Assembly (NCBI GenBank): GCA_016933215.1
Contig: JAFGBH010000052.1
Location: 1-39,489, forward strand
Reading direction: 5' to 3'
DNA length: 39,489 nt
Source: Deltaproteobacteria bacterium
Lineage (GTDB): Bacteria; Desulfobacterota; Syntrophia; Syntrophales; UBA2210
Part shown: piece after piece, positions 23,691 to 32,471 of the stretch
Layout: every line of letters starts with the position of its first letter
How positions within the stretch are numbered: the first letter of the stretch is position 1
Position numbers and translations under genes: made by a program
Notes under the pieces: generated by a model
What the model saw: the letters and a program-made list of their open reading frames with translations, nothing else
Database searches by the model: none
What the model was told of the DNA's origin: nothing

Positions 23691-24008
23691 ATGTCAGAGG
23701 GAAGGGGTAGTATTCTTGGCGCCATTATCTGGATGTTCGTAATTTCGCTTTTATTGTTCTGGCTTCCCTTCATCGGTCCTCTTGTGGCCGGTATCGTGGG
23801 GGGAAAGAAATCCGGTGGAATAGGAAATGCACTCCTCGCTGTTTTCCTGCCGGCTATCGTCTTTGGCATCCTTCTCTTCTTTGTCGCGACGAGCCTCACG
23901 GGGCTTCCCATCATCGGCGCCATAGCGGGAGCCGGCGGCCTTATTCTTGCCCTGGCGCATATCGGTCCGCTCCTCATCGGGGCGATTATCGGCGGCATCC
24001 TTGCATGA
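23691..24008 (+). CDS. Small Gly/Ile-rich multi-helix membrane protein
   Basis: A 105-residue, very hydrophobic protein with about three to four membrane helices separated by glycine turns (GGKKSGGIGN is the only polar loop). It is similar in look to DUF5518-type small membrane proteins, but I cannot assign a family. A strong AAAGGAGGTG site precedes the ATG. It lies between two amidohydrolase genes on the same strand, with gaps of 57 and 89 bp, so cotranscription is likely. Whether it helps transport their substrate is unknown. Confidence 0.75.
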   Translation: MSEGRGSILGAIIWMFVISLLLFWLPFIGPLVAGIVGGKKSGGIGNALLAVFLPAIVFGILLFFVATSLTGLPIIGAIAGAGGLILALAHIGPLLIGAIIGGILA

Positions 24009-24097
24009 AAAAATATTGACTTCCCGACTGATGAAATAAACAAAATGGGGGGATTAGCAAGAAAGAATAAAAGACTCTATTCACAAAGGAGGAGAGA

Positions 24098-25738
24098 ATG
24101 GGGGGCACGACGACTCTCATACAGAACGGTTCAATCGTGGACGGAACAGGGGCACCGGCATTCACGGGCCACGTACTGATTGAAAACGGCCTGATAAGCG
24201 CTATTCTAAAGGTGAATGGAAAACCGCCGCAGGCCGGCAGGGTTATTGATGCGTCCGGTCTTGTCGTCGCTCCTGGTTTTATCGATATGCACTCACATTC
24301 GGACTGGCTCCTGCCGAGCCCTGAACACCCGGGGTTAATGAAATGCCTCCTCGAACAGGGGATTACCACTGTCGTGGGCGGAAACTGCGGTTTTTCACCC
24401 GCGCCGCTGACGGCAGATTCGGTGAGGCTCCTTGAAGAATCTCCCCTTCAGTCGATGATGGAACTCCCCCTCGATTACACGTGGCGATCGATGGCAGGTT
24501 TTCTCGATCACGTCGAACGAACAAAGCCGGTGGTGAATATGGCGCAGGTGGTGGGACATTCGACGGTACGGCTTGCGTCGTCGAATGTTCTGCGGGGCCC
24601 GATGCCGCCTGACGATATGAATGCCTGCCTGGATAGCGTGCGGCAATCCTTCGACGAGGGTGCCTGCGGTTTGAGCTTCGGTCTGGGGTATGAGCCGGGG
24701 ATGTATTCGCCCCTCGATGAGATCGAGGCATTTTGTTCCGTTGCGGCTGAGGCAGGAAAACCGGTTACCGTTCACCTGAAGGCGCTGAGTAAAATCTCTC
24801 CCACCTATCCGGTGACGTACCTGAAACCGCATAATCTTCGAGCACTCAAGGAAATGCTCGACGTTGCGCGCGCCACGGGCTGCAGACTGCAGCTTTCTCA
24901 TTTCATCTTTGTGGGGCGAAACAGCTGGTCAACTGCCGGCCGGGGCATTCAAATGGTTGACGATGCGAGGCGGGATGGTGTTGATGTTATGGTCGATGCC
25001 TTTCCCTATACCTGTGGCAATACGACGATAAACGTAGTCCTGCCCTACTGGTTTCTCTCGATGGGTGAGGAGGGATACACGAGTTTCTGGGCGCGGCTGA
25101 GGCTCAGGGCCGAGCTTGAAATAGGGTTTCGTCTCGTCGGGTTCATGTACCATGATTTTCAGGTGATGGACGCGGGCGTTGAGGGGTGGGAGGATCTCAA
25201 CGGATTGAGAATTACCGAGATCGCGAAGAAATGGGGGGAAACGTCCTTTGATACCCTGCTGACCCTGAGTGAAAAAAGCGGCGGTGAGACGCTCATGCTC
25301 TTTCACACCTACAGCGGGGAGCCGGGGCGTGAAGATGTTATCGAGTCTGTCCTTGCTCATGAATCCTGTCTTTTTGAGACTGACGTGATTCTGCGTAAAA
25401 AGGGCTACCCGAATCCTGCCGGCCTGGGCACCTTTCCGAGAGTTCTTGGTCTCTATGCAAGGGATAAAAAACTCTTCGAAATGAGCGAGGCGATAGCAAG
25501 AATGACTTACAAGAGCGCCGAACGTTTCGGTATAACCGATCGCGGCATTCTTGAACCGGGGAGGGCCGCTGACATCGTGATCTTTGATCCCGAAAGGATA
25601 GGCGATTCGCCGCCTGCGGGTTCCGAACCTGCGAAAAGGCCCGAGGGAATAAAACACGTATTTATAAACGGAACGCAGGTGGTCGAAGAGGGTGCCTATG
25701 TCGAAGGAACTGCTGCGGGTCGTGTCTTGCGACTGTGA
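24098..25738 (+). CDS. N-acyl-D-amino-acid deacylase/D-aminoacylase-like amidohydrolase
   Basis: A 546-residue amidohydrolase of the D-aminoacylase (amidohydrolase 3) group. Key features are GFIDMHSHSDW with the HxH metal pair near residue 68, GGNCGFSPAP with the Cys metal ligand typical of this family, the VTVHLKA metal-ligand segment, and the C-terminal ILEPGRAADIVIFDP motif. The usual family length is about 480-540. It would release D-amino acids from N-acyl derivatives or act on a related N-acyl compound. A GGAGGAGAG ribosome site precedes the start. It is likely grouped with the amidohydrolase at 22293. After it comes a 157-bp gap with a leader hairpin (CCCTGC/GCAGGG near 25851-25874). 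Confidence 0.88.
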   Translation: MGGTTTLIQNGSIVDGTGAPAFTGHVLIENGLISAILKVNGKPPQAGRVIDASGLVVAPGFIDMHSHSDWLLPSPEHPGLMKCLLEQGITTVVGGNCGFSPAPLTADSVRLLEESPLQSMMELPLDYTWRSMAGFLDHVERTKPVVNMAQVVGHSTVRLASSNVLRGPMPPDDMNACLDSVRQSFDEGACGLSFGLGYEPGMYSPLDEIEAFCSVAAEAGKPVTVHLKALSKISPTYPVTYLKPHNLRALKEMLDVARATGCRLQLSHFIFVGRNSWSTAGRGIQMVDDARRDGVDVMVDAFPYTCGNTTINVVLPYWFLSMGEEGYTSFWARLRLRAELEIGFRLVGFMYHDFQVMDAGVEGWEDLNGLRITEIAKKWGETSFDTLLTLSEKSGGETLMLFHTYSGEPGREDVIESVLAHESCLFETDVILRKKGYPNPAGLGTFPRVLGLYARDKKLFEMSEAIARMTYKSAERFGITDRGILEPGRAADIVIFDPERIGDSPPAGSEPAKRPEGIKHVFINGTQVVEEGAYVEGTAAGRVLRL

Positions 25739-25895
25739 GGCGCGTTACGGAATAACATTTCGGAATCGTTGGACATATTACGTCGTTTCTTGCCGGTTGT
25801 TTCAAAACTTCTTTATTTAATGGTCTGAATAGATTAGAAAGTAAGTATAACCCTGCATCCTGTTCGAAAGCAGGGGAGATTCACAAGGAGGTATT

Positions 25896-26342
25896 ATGAA
25901 CGGGAAGACAAATGTCGGGATTATCATCTGCGATCGTTATCGCAGATGTGCGGGCGGAAAGTGTTTCAGATCGCTTCGCGAAAGAGAAGGTGCCTTCAGC
26001 AGATATCAGGGGACGGAGGTCGAGGTCGTGGGCTATACCTCCTGCGACGGCTGTCCCGGCGGCAATATCGAGTATGCCGTTGATGAAATGAAGAAAAACG
26101 GGGTCGAGGTAATACATTTCGCCACTGGCCTGGTGGTGGGATATCCCCCCTGTCCCTCGCTCACGTATTTCCGTGATTTTATCGAAAAGAAATACGGCCT
26201 CGAAGTGGTCTACGGCACGCATCCGATACCGCAGAAATACCTGACCATGCATGATCAGCTGGGAACATGGGATGATGATGAGTGGAAAGTGATAATTCAG
26301 CCGACCATGGCGGACGAAAAAACCCGCCTGACCTACGATTAA
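25896..26342 (+). CDS. CGGC-domain putative metal-binding protein
   Basis: A 148-residue protein of the CGGC family, thought to bind metal through conserved cysteines. Visible are CDRYRRCAGGKC near residues 11-22, the central YTSCDGCPGGN segment and YPPCPS. The name-giving Cys-Gly-Gly-Cys is represented here by CAGGKC and CDGCPGG. Cysteine spacing suggests an Fe-S or mononuclear site. The start follows an AAGGAGG site. No function is established for the family. The neighbouring lipoprotein gene begins 57 bp downstream. Confidence 0.85.
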   Translation: MNGKTNVGIIICDRYRRCAGGKCFRSLREREGAFSRYQGTEVEVVGYTSCDGCPGGNIEYAVDEMKKNGVEVIHFATGLVVGYPPCPSLTYFRDFIEKKYGLEVVYGTHPIPQKYLTMHDQLGTWDDDEWKVIIQPTMADEKTRLTYD

Positions 26343-26399
26343 AGGGCGTCGGGTTAGTTTGAAAGCAAGAAAAATTCGAAAGTTTCAGGAGGGTGTAAG

Positions 26400-26708
26400 A
26401 TGAGGAAAATAAGCTTTATTATGGTGATAGTGGCTTGTATCTTTCTTGTTTCGGGGTGCGGTTCGCTCTATACCAATGTAAAAACCCCCATGCCGACACT
26501 GGAAATGCAGGTTAATGCGGACGACCAGGCAAAAGTGGGCACGGCATCTGCCACGGCCTATCTCTGGGTTGTTGTGGTTGGCGACTGCAGTGTGGCATCG
26601 GCCATGAAGCAGGGCGGCATCACCAAAATCCACCACGTTGATACGGACATCAATACAATCCTGGGCGGTCTCTACGGGAAGTTTACGACGGTTGTCTATG
26701 GAGAATAG
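26400..26708 (+). CDS. TRL-like family lipoprotein
   Basis: A 102-residue lipoprotein. The signal peptide ends in the lipobox LVSGC (Cys19), and the mature part matches the TRL-like family (SLYTNVKTPM, KVGTASATAYLWVVVVGDCS, then HVDTDINTILGGLYGKFTTVVYGE). The family is small, widespread in Gram-negative bacteria and has no known function. AGGAGGG lies 7 bases before the ATG. The residue after the lipidated Cys is Gly, so outer-membrane sorting is expected. Confidence 0.88.
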   Translation: MRKISFIMVIVACIFLVSGCGSLYTNVKTPMPTLEMQVNADDQAKVGTASATAYLWVVVVGDCSVASAMKQGGITKIHHVDTDINTILGGLYGKFTTVVYGE

Positions 26709-26783
26709 TTCTCAAAAATAACACCATGCCACCACGGTTTAAAGGATTGCCTGAAAACAAGGGCAAACGAGAAGGAGCAGTCC

Positions 26784-28010
26784 ATGAAAACCACGATGGT
26801 GATACCCTCTTACTGGCGACGCGAAAAGGCGCTGGCAGACAAAGAAACTGACACGGTCTACGATCATCCAACACCGATCGACGAGGAAGGCACACTCGCC
26901 CGGACGCTGGAAAGTATCAGCATCCTCGAGGACAGGGATTTTGATCTGGTTATTATTGCCGTTTCCAATGCACCCGATGTGGAGGATCGGGTCGAAGAAA
27001 AGGTGGGTGAAATTATCGCAGCATCACCCATCGATGTTCCGGTCCATCTCTTCAGCCATTTTCATCTGCGGGAAGTTCATTCCGTTCTCAAAGAGGCCGG
27101 CGGGGAAGACTACCAGGGCCTTCTCGACCTCGCGGGCTACTCGAATATTCGCAATCTCTGTCTCTTTATTCCCCATGTATTTGGCGCTGATGTGGCGGTC
27201 CTGATCGATGACGACGAGGTCTTCGAGGATCCGCATTTCATGAGGAAGGCGCGGGAGTTTATCGGGAAAAAGGCCGATTCTCATTTTATCGGTGCAGTGG
27301 CGGGATACTATCTTCAACCCGACGGCACCTGGCGGCTCGACCGCGAGAGAAAACCCTGGATGGTTCACTGGGACAAAATTGACCGGATGAACGAGGCGTT
27401 TCAAAGGATTATCGGCCGGGAGCCCCGCCTGAAGGAGACACCCTTTGTCTTCGGCGGCAACATGGTCATTCACCGCGAAATATTTCGGATGATTCCTTTC
27501 GATCCGCACCTGACACGCGGCGAGGATATCGACTATCTGATTAATATGCGTATGAACGGATGTAAAATTTTCCTTGACAACACACTTGCCATCAAACATC
27601 TGCCGCCTCCCAAGCCCCATCCCACCTGGAAACTGATCAGGGAGGATATTTACCGGTTCGTGCGCGAACGGGAAAAGCTCCGTTCTCAGGAACCCCGCGA
27701 CGATATGGTGATCGTTACAGCGGAGGAGCTCGACCCCTATCCCGGAGCATTTCTGAAAGATGACCTGGAAGAGAAGGTTGCCGATGCCTGCCGGATCCTT
27801 GCCGATACCTACCGGAGTGAAGGTGCCGAAAAGGATGAAGTTGAAACGATATACAATATTGAGATTGCACACAGTGAGGCCGTAGAAAGGGAAAGCAGCT
27901 TTCAACGGTTTATGGAGTTGCAGGAAAAGTGGCGGGAAATGATGTGGCTGACTGACAAACAAGCGGTGAGGTCGAAGCTTAGAGAAATCCTGGTGAATCT
28001 GGAGGTATAA
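26784..28010 (+). CDS. GT-A-fold glycosyltransferase-like protein
   Basis: A 408-residue protein resembling family 2 type glycosyltransferases: N-terminal nucleotide-binding start TTMVIPSYWRR, a DxD-like IDDDEVF at 141-147, FGGNMVIH (223-230), the acceptor-side motif RGEDIDYLI (245-253) and His272 in IKHLPP. The last 120 residues are helical and highly charged, perhaps for oligomerisation. No membrane segment is visible. It would transfer a sugar from a nucleotide donor in the cytoplasm; donor and acceptor are unknown. It heads a set of four plus-strand genes (with DUF885, ATP-grasp and methyltransferase), although a dispersed repeat separates it from the next gene. Confidence 0.75.
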   Translation: MKTTMVIPSYWRREKALADKETDTVYDHPTPIDEEGTLARTLESISILEDRDFDLVIIAVSNAPDVEDRVEEKVGEIIAASPIDVPVHLFSHFHLREVHSVLKEAGGEDYQGLLDLAGYSNIRNLCLFIPHVFGADVAVLIDDDEVFEDPHFMRKAREFIGKKADSHFIGAVAGYYLQPDGTWRLDRERKPWMVHWDKIDRMNEAFQRIIGREPRLKETPFVFGGNMVIHREIFRMIPFDPHLTRGEDIDYLINMRMNGCKIFLDNTLAIKHLPPPKPHPTWKLIREDIYRFVREREKLRSQEPRDDMVIVTAEELDPYPGAFLKDDLEEKVADACRILADTYRSEGAEKDEVETIYNIEIAHSEAVERESSFQRFMELQEKWREMMWLTDKQAVRSKLREILVNLEV

Positions 28011-28039
28011 GTATTCACGCTTTGTCGTTTTACAGGATC

Positions 28040-28153
28040 TTGAAGCTCCCCGCAATCCCGTATAAGCGGGATTAAGGAAAATTATATTTTTTTATTCGCT
28101 CGCTAACCCCGCCGAAAGCACCGGGCGGGGAGAGTGCTCGCTCTTCGGTTTAA
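28040..28153 (-). repeat. Dispersed structured repeat, copy C (inverted), touching the DUF885 start codon
   Basis: On the minus strand this matches copies A and B: TTGAAGCTCCCCGCAATCCCG at its plus-strand left end, the CCCGTATAAGCGGG hairpin, the AT-rich middle and the CGCTCGCTAACCCCG block. The far end is more diverged (GCCGAAAGCACCGGGCGGGG). It fills the whole gap from near the glycosyltransferase stop to within two bases of ATG 28155. Confidence 0.85.
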
Positions 28154-28154
28154 A

Positions 28155-29756
28155 ATGAACGAGAAAGATTCTGTCGAGACCATATGTCAGGAAATGTTTG
28201 GGGAGCTTGCACAAAACTTTCCCGTTTCATGCGCGAGTGACGAATTTTACTACTTTCCCCAGATCAAACATCCCGAACCGGACTGGAGCGTATGGGACCG
28301 CTTTTCTCCCGGGACAGTTTCCGAATTCGCACATCGTCTGTCATTATGGGAGGGGAGATTTGACCGCCTTTTATTGTCCGAAAAAGATCCGGAAACCCTG
28401 GCGGAGATTTCTCTCTATAAAAAGGCTGCACGAACCCTCCGGGAACAGTTGTCGGATGTCAGGACCTGGCAGAGACAACCCACATTTTACCTGACCCTCG
28501 TCTGTATCGGGCTTGCCGAGGCGCTCGAGGACGAAGACCCCGGCGCGAAGCACGAGCGTGCCGGGACCGTTGCCGAATATCTTGATGAAGTTAGTCATAA
28601 TATGACCGATGTTCCGCTCCTCTTTCTCGATATGGGACAGGAAATGGTTTCCGATACCAGAAACTATCTGGTCCTTCTCAGTCAGGAACTGACCGAGTTG
28701 AAACCGGCCTTTGATGCGCTGGATCGATTTAACGAGAGGCTTTTAGCAGTATCGACACGGGAGGATTTCCTGCTGCCGCGAGAACTGCTCGAACTGATAT
28801 TCCGTTTTCACCTTGCCTGCGACATGGGGATCGACGAGGTGGAGTATACACTTGATGAAGAGATCCGGGAAACGGAAGCAACCCTGGAGAGAGAGGCCGG
28901 GAGCTTGTCATATGGAATTGGTCTGGATCATAAAGTGCGTTGGAAATGGCCTGATGTCCTTGAGAGCATTCCGATACCCGCGCTCGGGAAAAACGGAATT
29001 GTCGGGTTTTACCGGGAGGAAGTAGCACGGCTCGCAGCGCATTGCCTCAAAGAGGGTTGGATTTCTGAGGAGTTTGTTGCCTCCTGTCCTGTCCGCGTTG
29101 CCCCTACGCCCCCCTCGCTTTCGGCAATCCGCGCTGCTTCCAGTTACAGTATACCGCCGAAACATCCTCCCACGGGCGGGGTGTTTTATGTCATAAATAC
29201 TAATGTTTCGGATGCTGCCTATCGAGAGAACTACCGGGAGTACAGGATGCTTTGCGCCCACGAGACCTATCCCGGTCATCATCTGCTCGATGCCTCGCGC
29301 TGGAGCATGGAGAACCCCTTTCTGCGGACTGTCGAACAGCCTCTTTTCTACGAGGGGTGGGCCTGTTTCTCCGAAAAGATCATGAAACTGACGGGATATT
29401 ATACCGATCCTGCCGATTCCTTACTCCTCGCCAAACGGCGGCTCTGGCATGCGGTAAGAGGAAAGGTCGATATCGGTCTTCAGACGGGAACAATGGATGT
29501 TCTTGCCGCCGCCGAGTATCTCACGAAGTCGGGAATAAGCGCGAAAAGGGCCGGCGATGCGGCACGCAGATATCCGTTGAATCCGGGATATCAACAATGT
29601 TATACAATCGGGGAGCGCCGGTTCCGGAATCTCTATGAAAAGTATGGCGGGAATGATCTGCAAAGGTTTGTAAAAACCATACTGAGCGGGGGCGAGATAG
29701 CCCTCGCGGACCTCGAAAAGAAACTCAAAGGTAAAACAGCTGATGGAGGAACATAG
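28155..29756 (+). CDS. DUF885-family putative zinc metallopeptidase
   Basis: A protein of about 533 residues of the DUF885 family. The zinc-site signature HETYPGHH is at 369-376 and a second conserved acidic residue follows in FYEGWACF (Glu400). These match the gluzincin-like pattern (HExxx..H plus downstream Glu), so peptidase activity is likely though unproven. No signal peptide is visible. The start is uncertain: ATG 28155 has no Shine-Dalgarno sequence because copy C of the dispersed repeat lies directly before it, and an in-frame GTG at 28134 would lie inside the repeat. The gene is followed by the ATP-grasp gene after 51 bp. Confidence 0.85.
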   Translation: MNEKDSVETICQEMFGELAQNFPVSCASDEFYYFPQIKHPEPDWSVWDRFSPGTVSEFAHRLSLWEGRFDRLLLSEKDPETLAEISLYKKAARTLREQLSDVRTWQRQPTFYLTLVCIGLAEALEDEDPGAKHERAGTVAEYLDEVSHNMTDVPLLFLDMGQEMVSDTRNYLVLLSQELTELKPAFDALDRFNERLLAVSTREDFLLPRELLELIFRFHLACDMGIDEVEYTLDEEIRETEATLEREAGSLSYGIGLDHKVRWKWPDVLESIPIPALGKNGIVGFYREEVARLAAHCLKEGWISEEFVASCPVRVAPTPPSLSAIRAASSYSIPPKHPPTGGVFYVINTNVSDAAYRENYREYRMLCAHETYPGHHLLDASRWSMENPFLRTVEQPLFYEGWACFSEKIMKLTGYYTDPADSLLLAKRRLWHAVRGKVDIGLQTGTMDVLAAAEYLTKSGISAKRAGDAARRYPLNPGYQQCYTIGERRFRNLYEKYGGNDLQRFVKTILSGGEIALADLEKKLKGKTADGGT

Positions 29757-29807
29757 TCGGCTGTCATTTCTCTTCAGAATAACTGGAAAATCGAAAAGGA
29801 GGAAGAC

Positions 29808-31202
29808 TTGGATAAAGTTATCGGTTTTCACTCCGAGTGGAACCTGGGAAGCCCCGGTGGCTGGGACTATCAGCGAATCACTCAGATAATCGGGAAGGAG
29901 ATCTGGGAGAAGCATTTTTCCGGCGCCCTCGATGTGATTCTCGATTTTGATCATCCCTTTCTCCATCCGGTGAATAATTTTGTCGATATGCTGACCGAGG
30001 CCCACCGCCTGAGGGAGGGGTTAAATCCGGGTTTAATCGCTGTTGTTGCGGAAGAGGAGACCCTGGAAGACGTTACTGAAAACAGGAACCTTGTCGATCA
30101 CCTGAATGCCGTCGCGGGGATTTCAAGCGCGCTTATGGCGCCGCATGAACTGGAACTCCAAAAGGGGCGTGTCTCATGGCGTGGCCAGTTGGTATCTGTC
30201 ATCTTTATGGACTTTAACACCGACGTCCTTTTGACGCTGCATCGCAAGCTGAAACTGGCACCCCTGCTTCAGGCGGTATGGGAGGGGAGGGTTATTAATC
30301 CGCGGGGCACCGAACCGATCAATTCCAAGAGTATGTTTGAGGTCATTACCGATCCCCGGAATAAATACCGTTTCCATGAGGAAACAATTCTGCGAACTCC
30401 CTGGACCCGCCAGTTTTACCCCCGAAAGACCGAAGGCCCGGAAGGCGAGCAGATATCTCACCTTGTCGAGTGGACCCGCGCAAACTGGGATAATCTCGTC
30501 CTGAAGCCGGAACGCGGATATTCGGGAAAAGGCGTCAGCGTCGGGGGCATCAATCATGATGTCGATACAATTATAGAAGGGGCTCTGAATAACGGCGAGT
30601 ATGGCGGTTATATCGTCCAGGAAAAGGTTCCCCTGAGTCTCTGGACGGAAAAGATTCCCGAGCTTGATTATGAAAACAACGTGGTGAAGGAGTCTGAATG
30701 CCAGACGGATTTCAGGTGTCTTTTCGGACAGAAGGGACTCTTCGGGTTTCTCTGCCGGTACGGCGGCGTTCCCACGAATGTGGGGAGCGGTGGCGGCGTC
30801 CAGCCCCTTGCGGTTATCGACTCGAAAATGGGTATCGGCGAGGCAACGGAAAGAATTAATGACCATATTCTGAAAAAAGGGTACGACGAGGTTTTGGAAG
30901 CGGTGGAATATCAGGAGGAAATGGCCCTGGAGCATGAGTTTACCTACCTTTTAGGGCCCATAAAGATTGCCCTCAGGCCCCGATTGATTACCACCGGACA
31001 GATGAAGGCACTTGCATCCTATTGCAGTGCCATATGGGCGGATTGTCTCACTCTGGAGGAGATGTGGTTTGCCGATGAACTGAACGTAATCCGTGATATG
31101 GACCCCGATGAGCTAATACTGGTGAAGGCGCAGCCCTGGAGAGGTGCGCCGGCCATCTTTGCCTCTGACGGGCTCTTCAGCTTCGGAGCGCATGTGAAAT
31201 GA
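29808..31202 (+). CDS. ATP-grasp-fold ligase of unknown substrate
   Basis: A 464-residue protein with ATP-grasp features: a pre-grasp segment INPRGTEPINSKSMFEVI (163-180), then the nucleotide-binding strand and flexible loop LVLKPERGYSGKGV (230-243). A C-terminal segment with acidic and Asn residues (CQTDFRC, NVGSGGGVQPL) could bind Mg. Such enzymes join a carboxylate to an amine or thiol through an acyl phosphate. The start is a TTG with a strong AAAAGGAGGA site 6 bases upstream; no ATG fits. The stop overlaps the next start (ATGA, 31199-31202), so translation with the methyltransferase is coupled. The substrate is unknown; the neighbours suggest a small peptide-like or modified amino-acid product. 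Confidence 0.78.
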   Translation: MDKVIGFHSEWNLGSPGGWDYQRITQIIGKEIWEKHFSGALDVILDFDHPFLHPVNNFVDMLTEAHRLREGLNPGLIAVVAEEETLEDVTENRNLVDHLNAVAGISSALMAPHELELQKGRVSWRGQLVSVIFMDFNTDVLLTLHRKLKLAPLLQAVWEGRVINPRGTEPINSKSMFEVITDPRNKYRFHEETILRTPWTRQFYPRKTEGPEGEQISHLVEWTRANWDNLVLKPERGYSGKGVSVGGINHDVDTIIEGALNNGEYGGYIVQEKVPLSLWTEKIPELDYENNVVKESECQTDFRCLFGQKGLFGFLCRYGGVPTNVGSGGGVQPLAVIDSKMGIGEATERINDHILKKGYDEVLEAVEYQEEMALEHEFTYLLGPIKIALRPRLITTGQMKALASYCSAIWADCLTLEEMWFADELNVIRDMDPDELILVKAQPWRGAPAIFASDGLFSFGAHVK

Positions 31203-31984
31203 CGGTACAGGTCGATGAAAACTGGTGGAAGGACCTTTTTGACGAGGTCTATCTTATCACCGATGCCCGTTCGGTCTGCGATGATGAATTGACCTGCCGT
31301 GAGGTCGATTTTCTTGAGAATTCACTTCTTCAAGACAAATCGGCTCCCGTTCTGGATATGTGCGGGGGGCAGGGCCGTCATTCACTCGAACTTTCCCGTC
31401 GCGGCTTTGAAAATGTGACGGTTCTGGACTATTCCGAATACCTGATAGAGATAGGGAGAAGAAGGGCCGAAGAAGAGGGGCTTGCTACCGAGTTCGTCCG
31501 GTGTGATGCCAGGGATACTGATTTGCCCGGTGAGAGCTTCAAGTTTATCATCGTCATGGGAAGTTCCTTCGGATATTTTGAGAATGAGGGTGAAAACAGC
31601 CAGATCCTTAATGAGTCCTTCCGACTCCTCTTACCCGAAGGATCATTGCTCCTGGATCTCGCCAACAAGGAGTACGTCCTGAAAAACTTCACACCCACGT
31701 CCGAGCACCGCGTCAATGACGACATTACCGTGAGACGTGAAAGAACGCTGGGAGACGATGTCATCTTCAGTCGCGAGATCGTCACCTCCGCAAAATACAA
31801 TTGTATCAGGGACCAGACCTATCTCACCCGTCTTTACAGCCCGGAGAAAATCTCCGAGCTCATGTATTCGGCCGGTTTTGCCTCCGTCACTTGTGAGAAA
31901 GACTTTATGGACCGCACGGGAAGGGGGGACTATGGAAGCATGACCAACCGGATGGTCGTCACCGGCACGAAAGACAGCGGGTAA
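31199..31984 (+). CDS. Class I SAM-dependent methyltransferase
   Basis: A 261-residue methyltransferase. Motif I is VLDMCGGQGRHS (51-62), the ribose-binding acidic residue is Asp77 in VTVLDYSEYL, and the post-motif DARDTDLP and FIIVMGSSFGYF segments fit the small-molecule class (UbiE/MT11-like). It is translationally coupled to the ATP-grasp gene by a 4-base overlap, so the two proteins almost surely act in one pathway. Methylation of the ligase product or its precursor is the simplest idea. Confidence 0.88.
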   Translation: MTVQVDENWWKDLFDEVYLITDARSVCDDELTCREVDFLENSLLQDKSAPVLDMCGGQGRHSLELSRRGFENVTVLDYSEYLIEIGRRRAEEEGLATEFVRCDARDTDLPGESFKFIIVMGSSFGYFENEGENSQILNESFRLLLPEGSLLLDLANKEYVLKNFTPTSEHRVNDDITVRRERTLGDDVIFSREIVTSAKYNCIRDQTYLTRLYSPEKISELMYSAGFASVTCEKDFMDRTGRGDYGSMTNRMVVTGTKDSG

Positions 31985-32063
31985 GCCCGCCTGCTGGTTT
32001 CGCCAATTCCCGGTCATTGCGAGTCCCGATGAAATCCCGATTTATCGGGAAGCAATCTCATCC

Positions 32064-32256
32064 ATTCAATGTCATTCCCGACCTGATCGGGAATCCAGTC
32101 ATTTTTCATTCATTGTAGCTGCCTGATTAATTCCTGTCATTGCGAGTGAAGCGCGGCAATCTCTTTTTTTTTACTCTAATCCTTACCCCTTATTCCTTAA
32201 TCCTTGTTCCTTTTAGCATGCCCATTTATGGGCGCTTTTTCTTCACGTCATTGCGA
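32064..32256 (+). repeat. Duplicated intergenic cassette, copy 1 (GTCATTGCGAG-type repeats plus terminator)
   Basis: About 193 bp nearly identical to 37897-38101. It contains GTCATTCCCGACC..GATCGGGAAT and GTCATTGCGAG modules, a T-rich strand with repeated CCTTA units, and a hairpin GCCCAT/ATGGGC (32220-32233) followed by CTTTTTCTT that reads as a terminator. Other GTCATTGCGA modules lie at about 32013 and 32289. The whole gap 31985-32471 holds repeats only, apart from a promoter at its end. Confidence 0.85.
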
Positions 32257-32390
32257 CCAAACTTCCCGTCAGTGCACGCAAAATATCTGTCATTGCGAGC
32301 GAAGCAATCCTGTTTTTATCCTTTGTGACTTAGTGCCTTTATCACTGTGCCTTTTCTTTTCCTCTGTGCCTAGTCCCTTGCACTTTCCCC

Positions 32391-32419
32391 TTGACAAATG
32401 AACCATTTCGCCTTATTGT
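32391..32419 (+). promoter_or_regulatory. Candidate sigma-70 promoter of ychF
   Basis: TTGACA at 32391-32396 and TATTGT at 32414-32419, 17 bp apart and 53 bp before the ychF start codon. An AAGGAAAG ribosome site follows. Confidence 0.6.
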
Positions 32420-32471
32420 TCGCCGCCTTTAACGATAATCCGCAATATTACTTCGACAAATAAGGAAAGAC

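Noticed and set aside
24929-25657. A 242-codon minus-strand frame opposite the D-aminoacylase-like gene
   Set aside because: It is a shadow frame; the plus-strand protein carries the conserved metal-ligand motifs.
27024-28055. A 343-codon minus-strand open frame opposite the glycosyltransferase-like gene
   Set aside because: It is a shadow of the plus-strand gene, which has clear motifs and a ribosome site; the antisense product shows no family features.
31985-32471. GTCATTGCGAG repeats considered as a CRISPR array
   Set aside because: Repeat units are irregular in length and spacing, contain internal palindromes of the REP type, and no cas genes are present.
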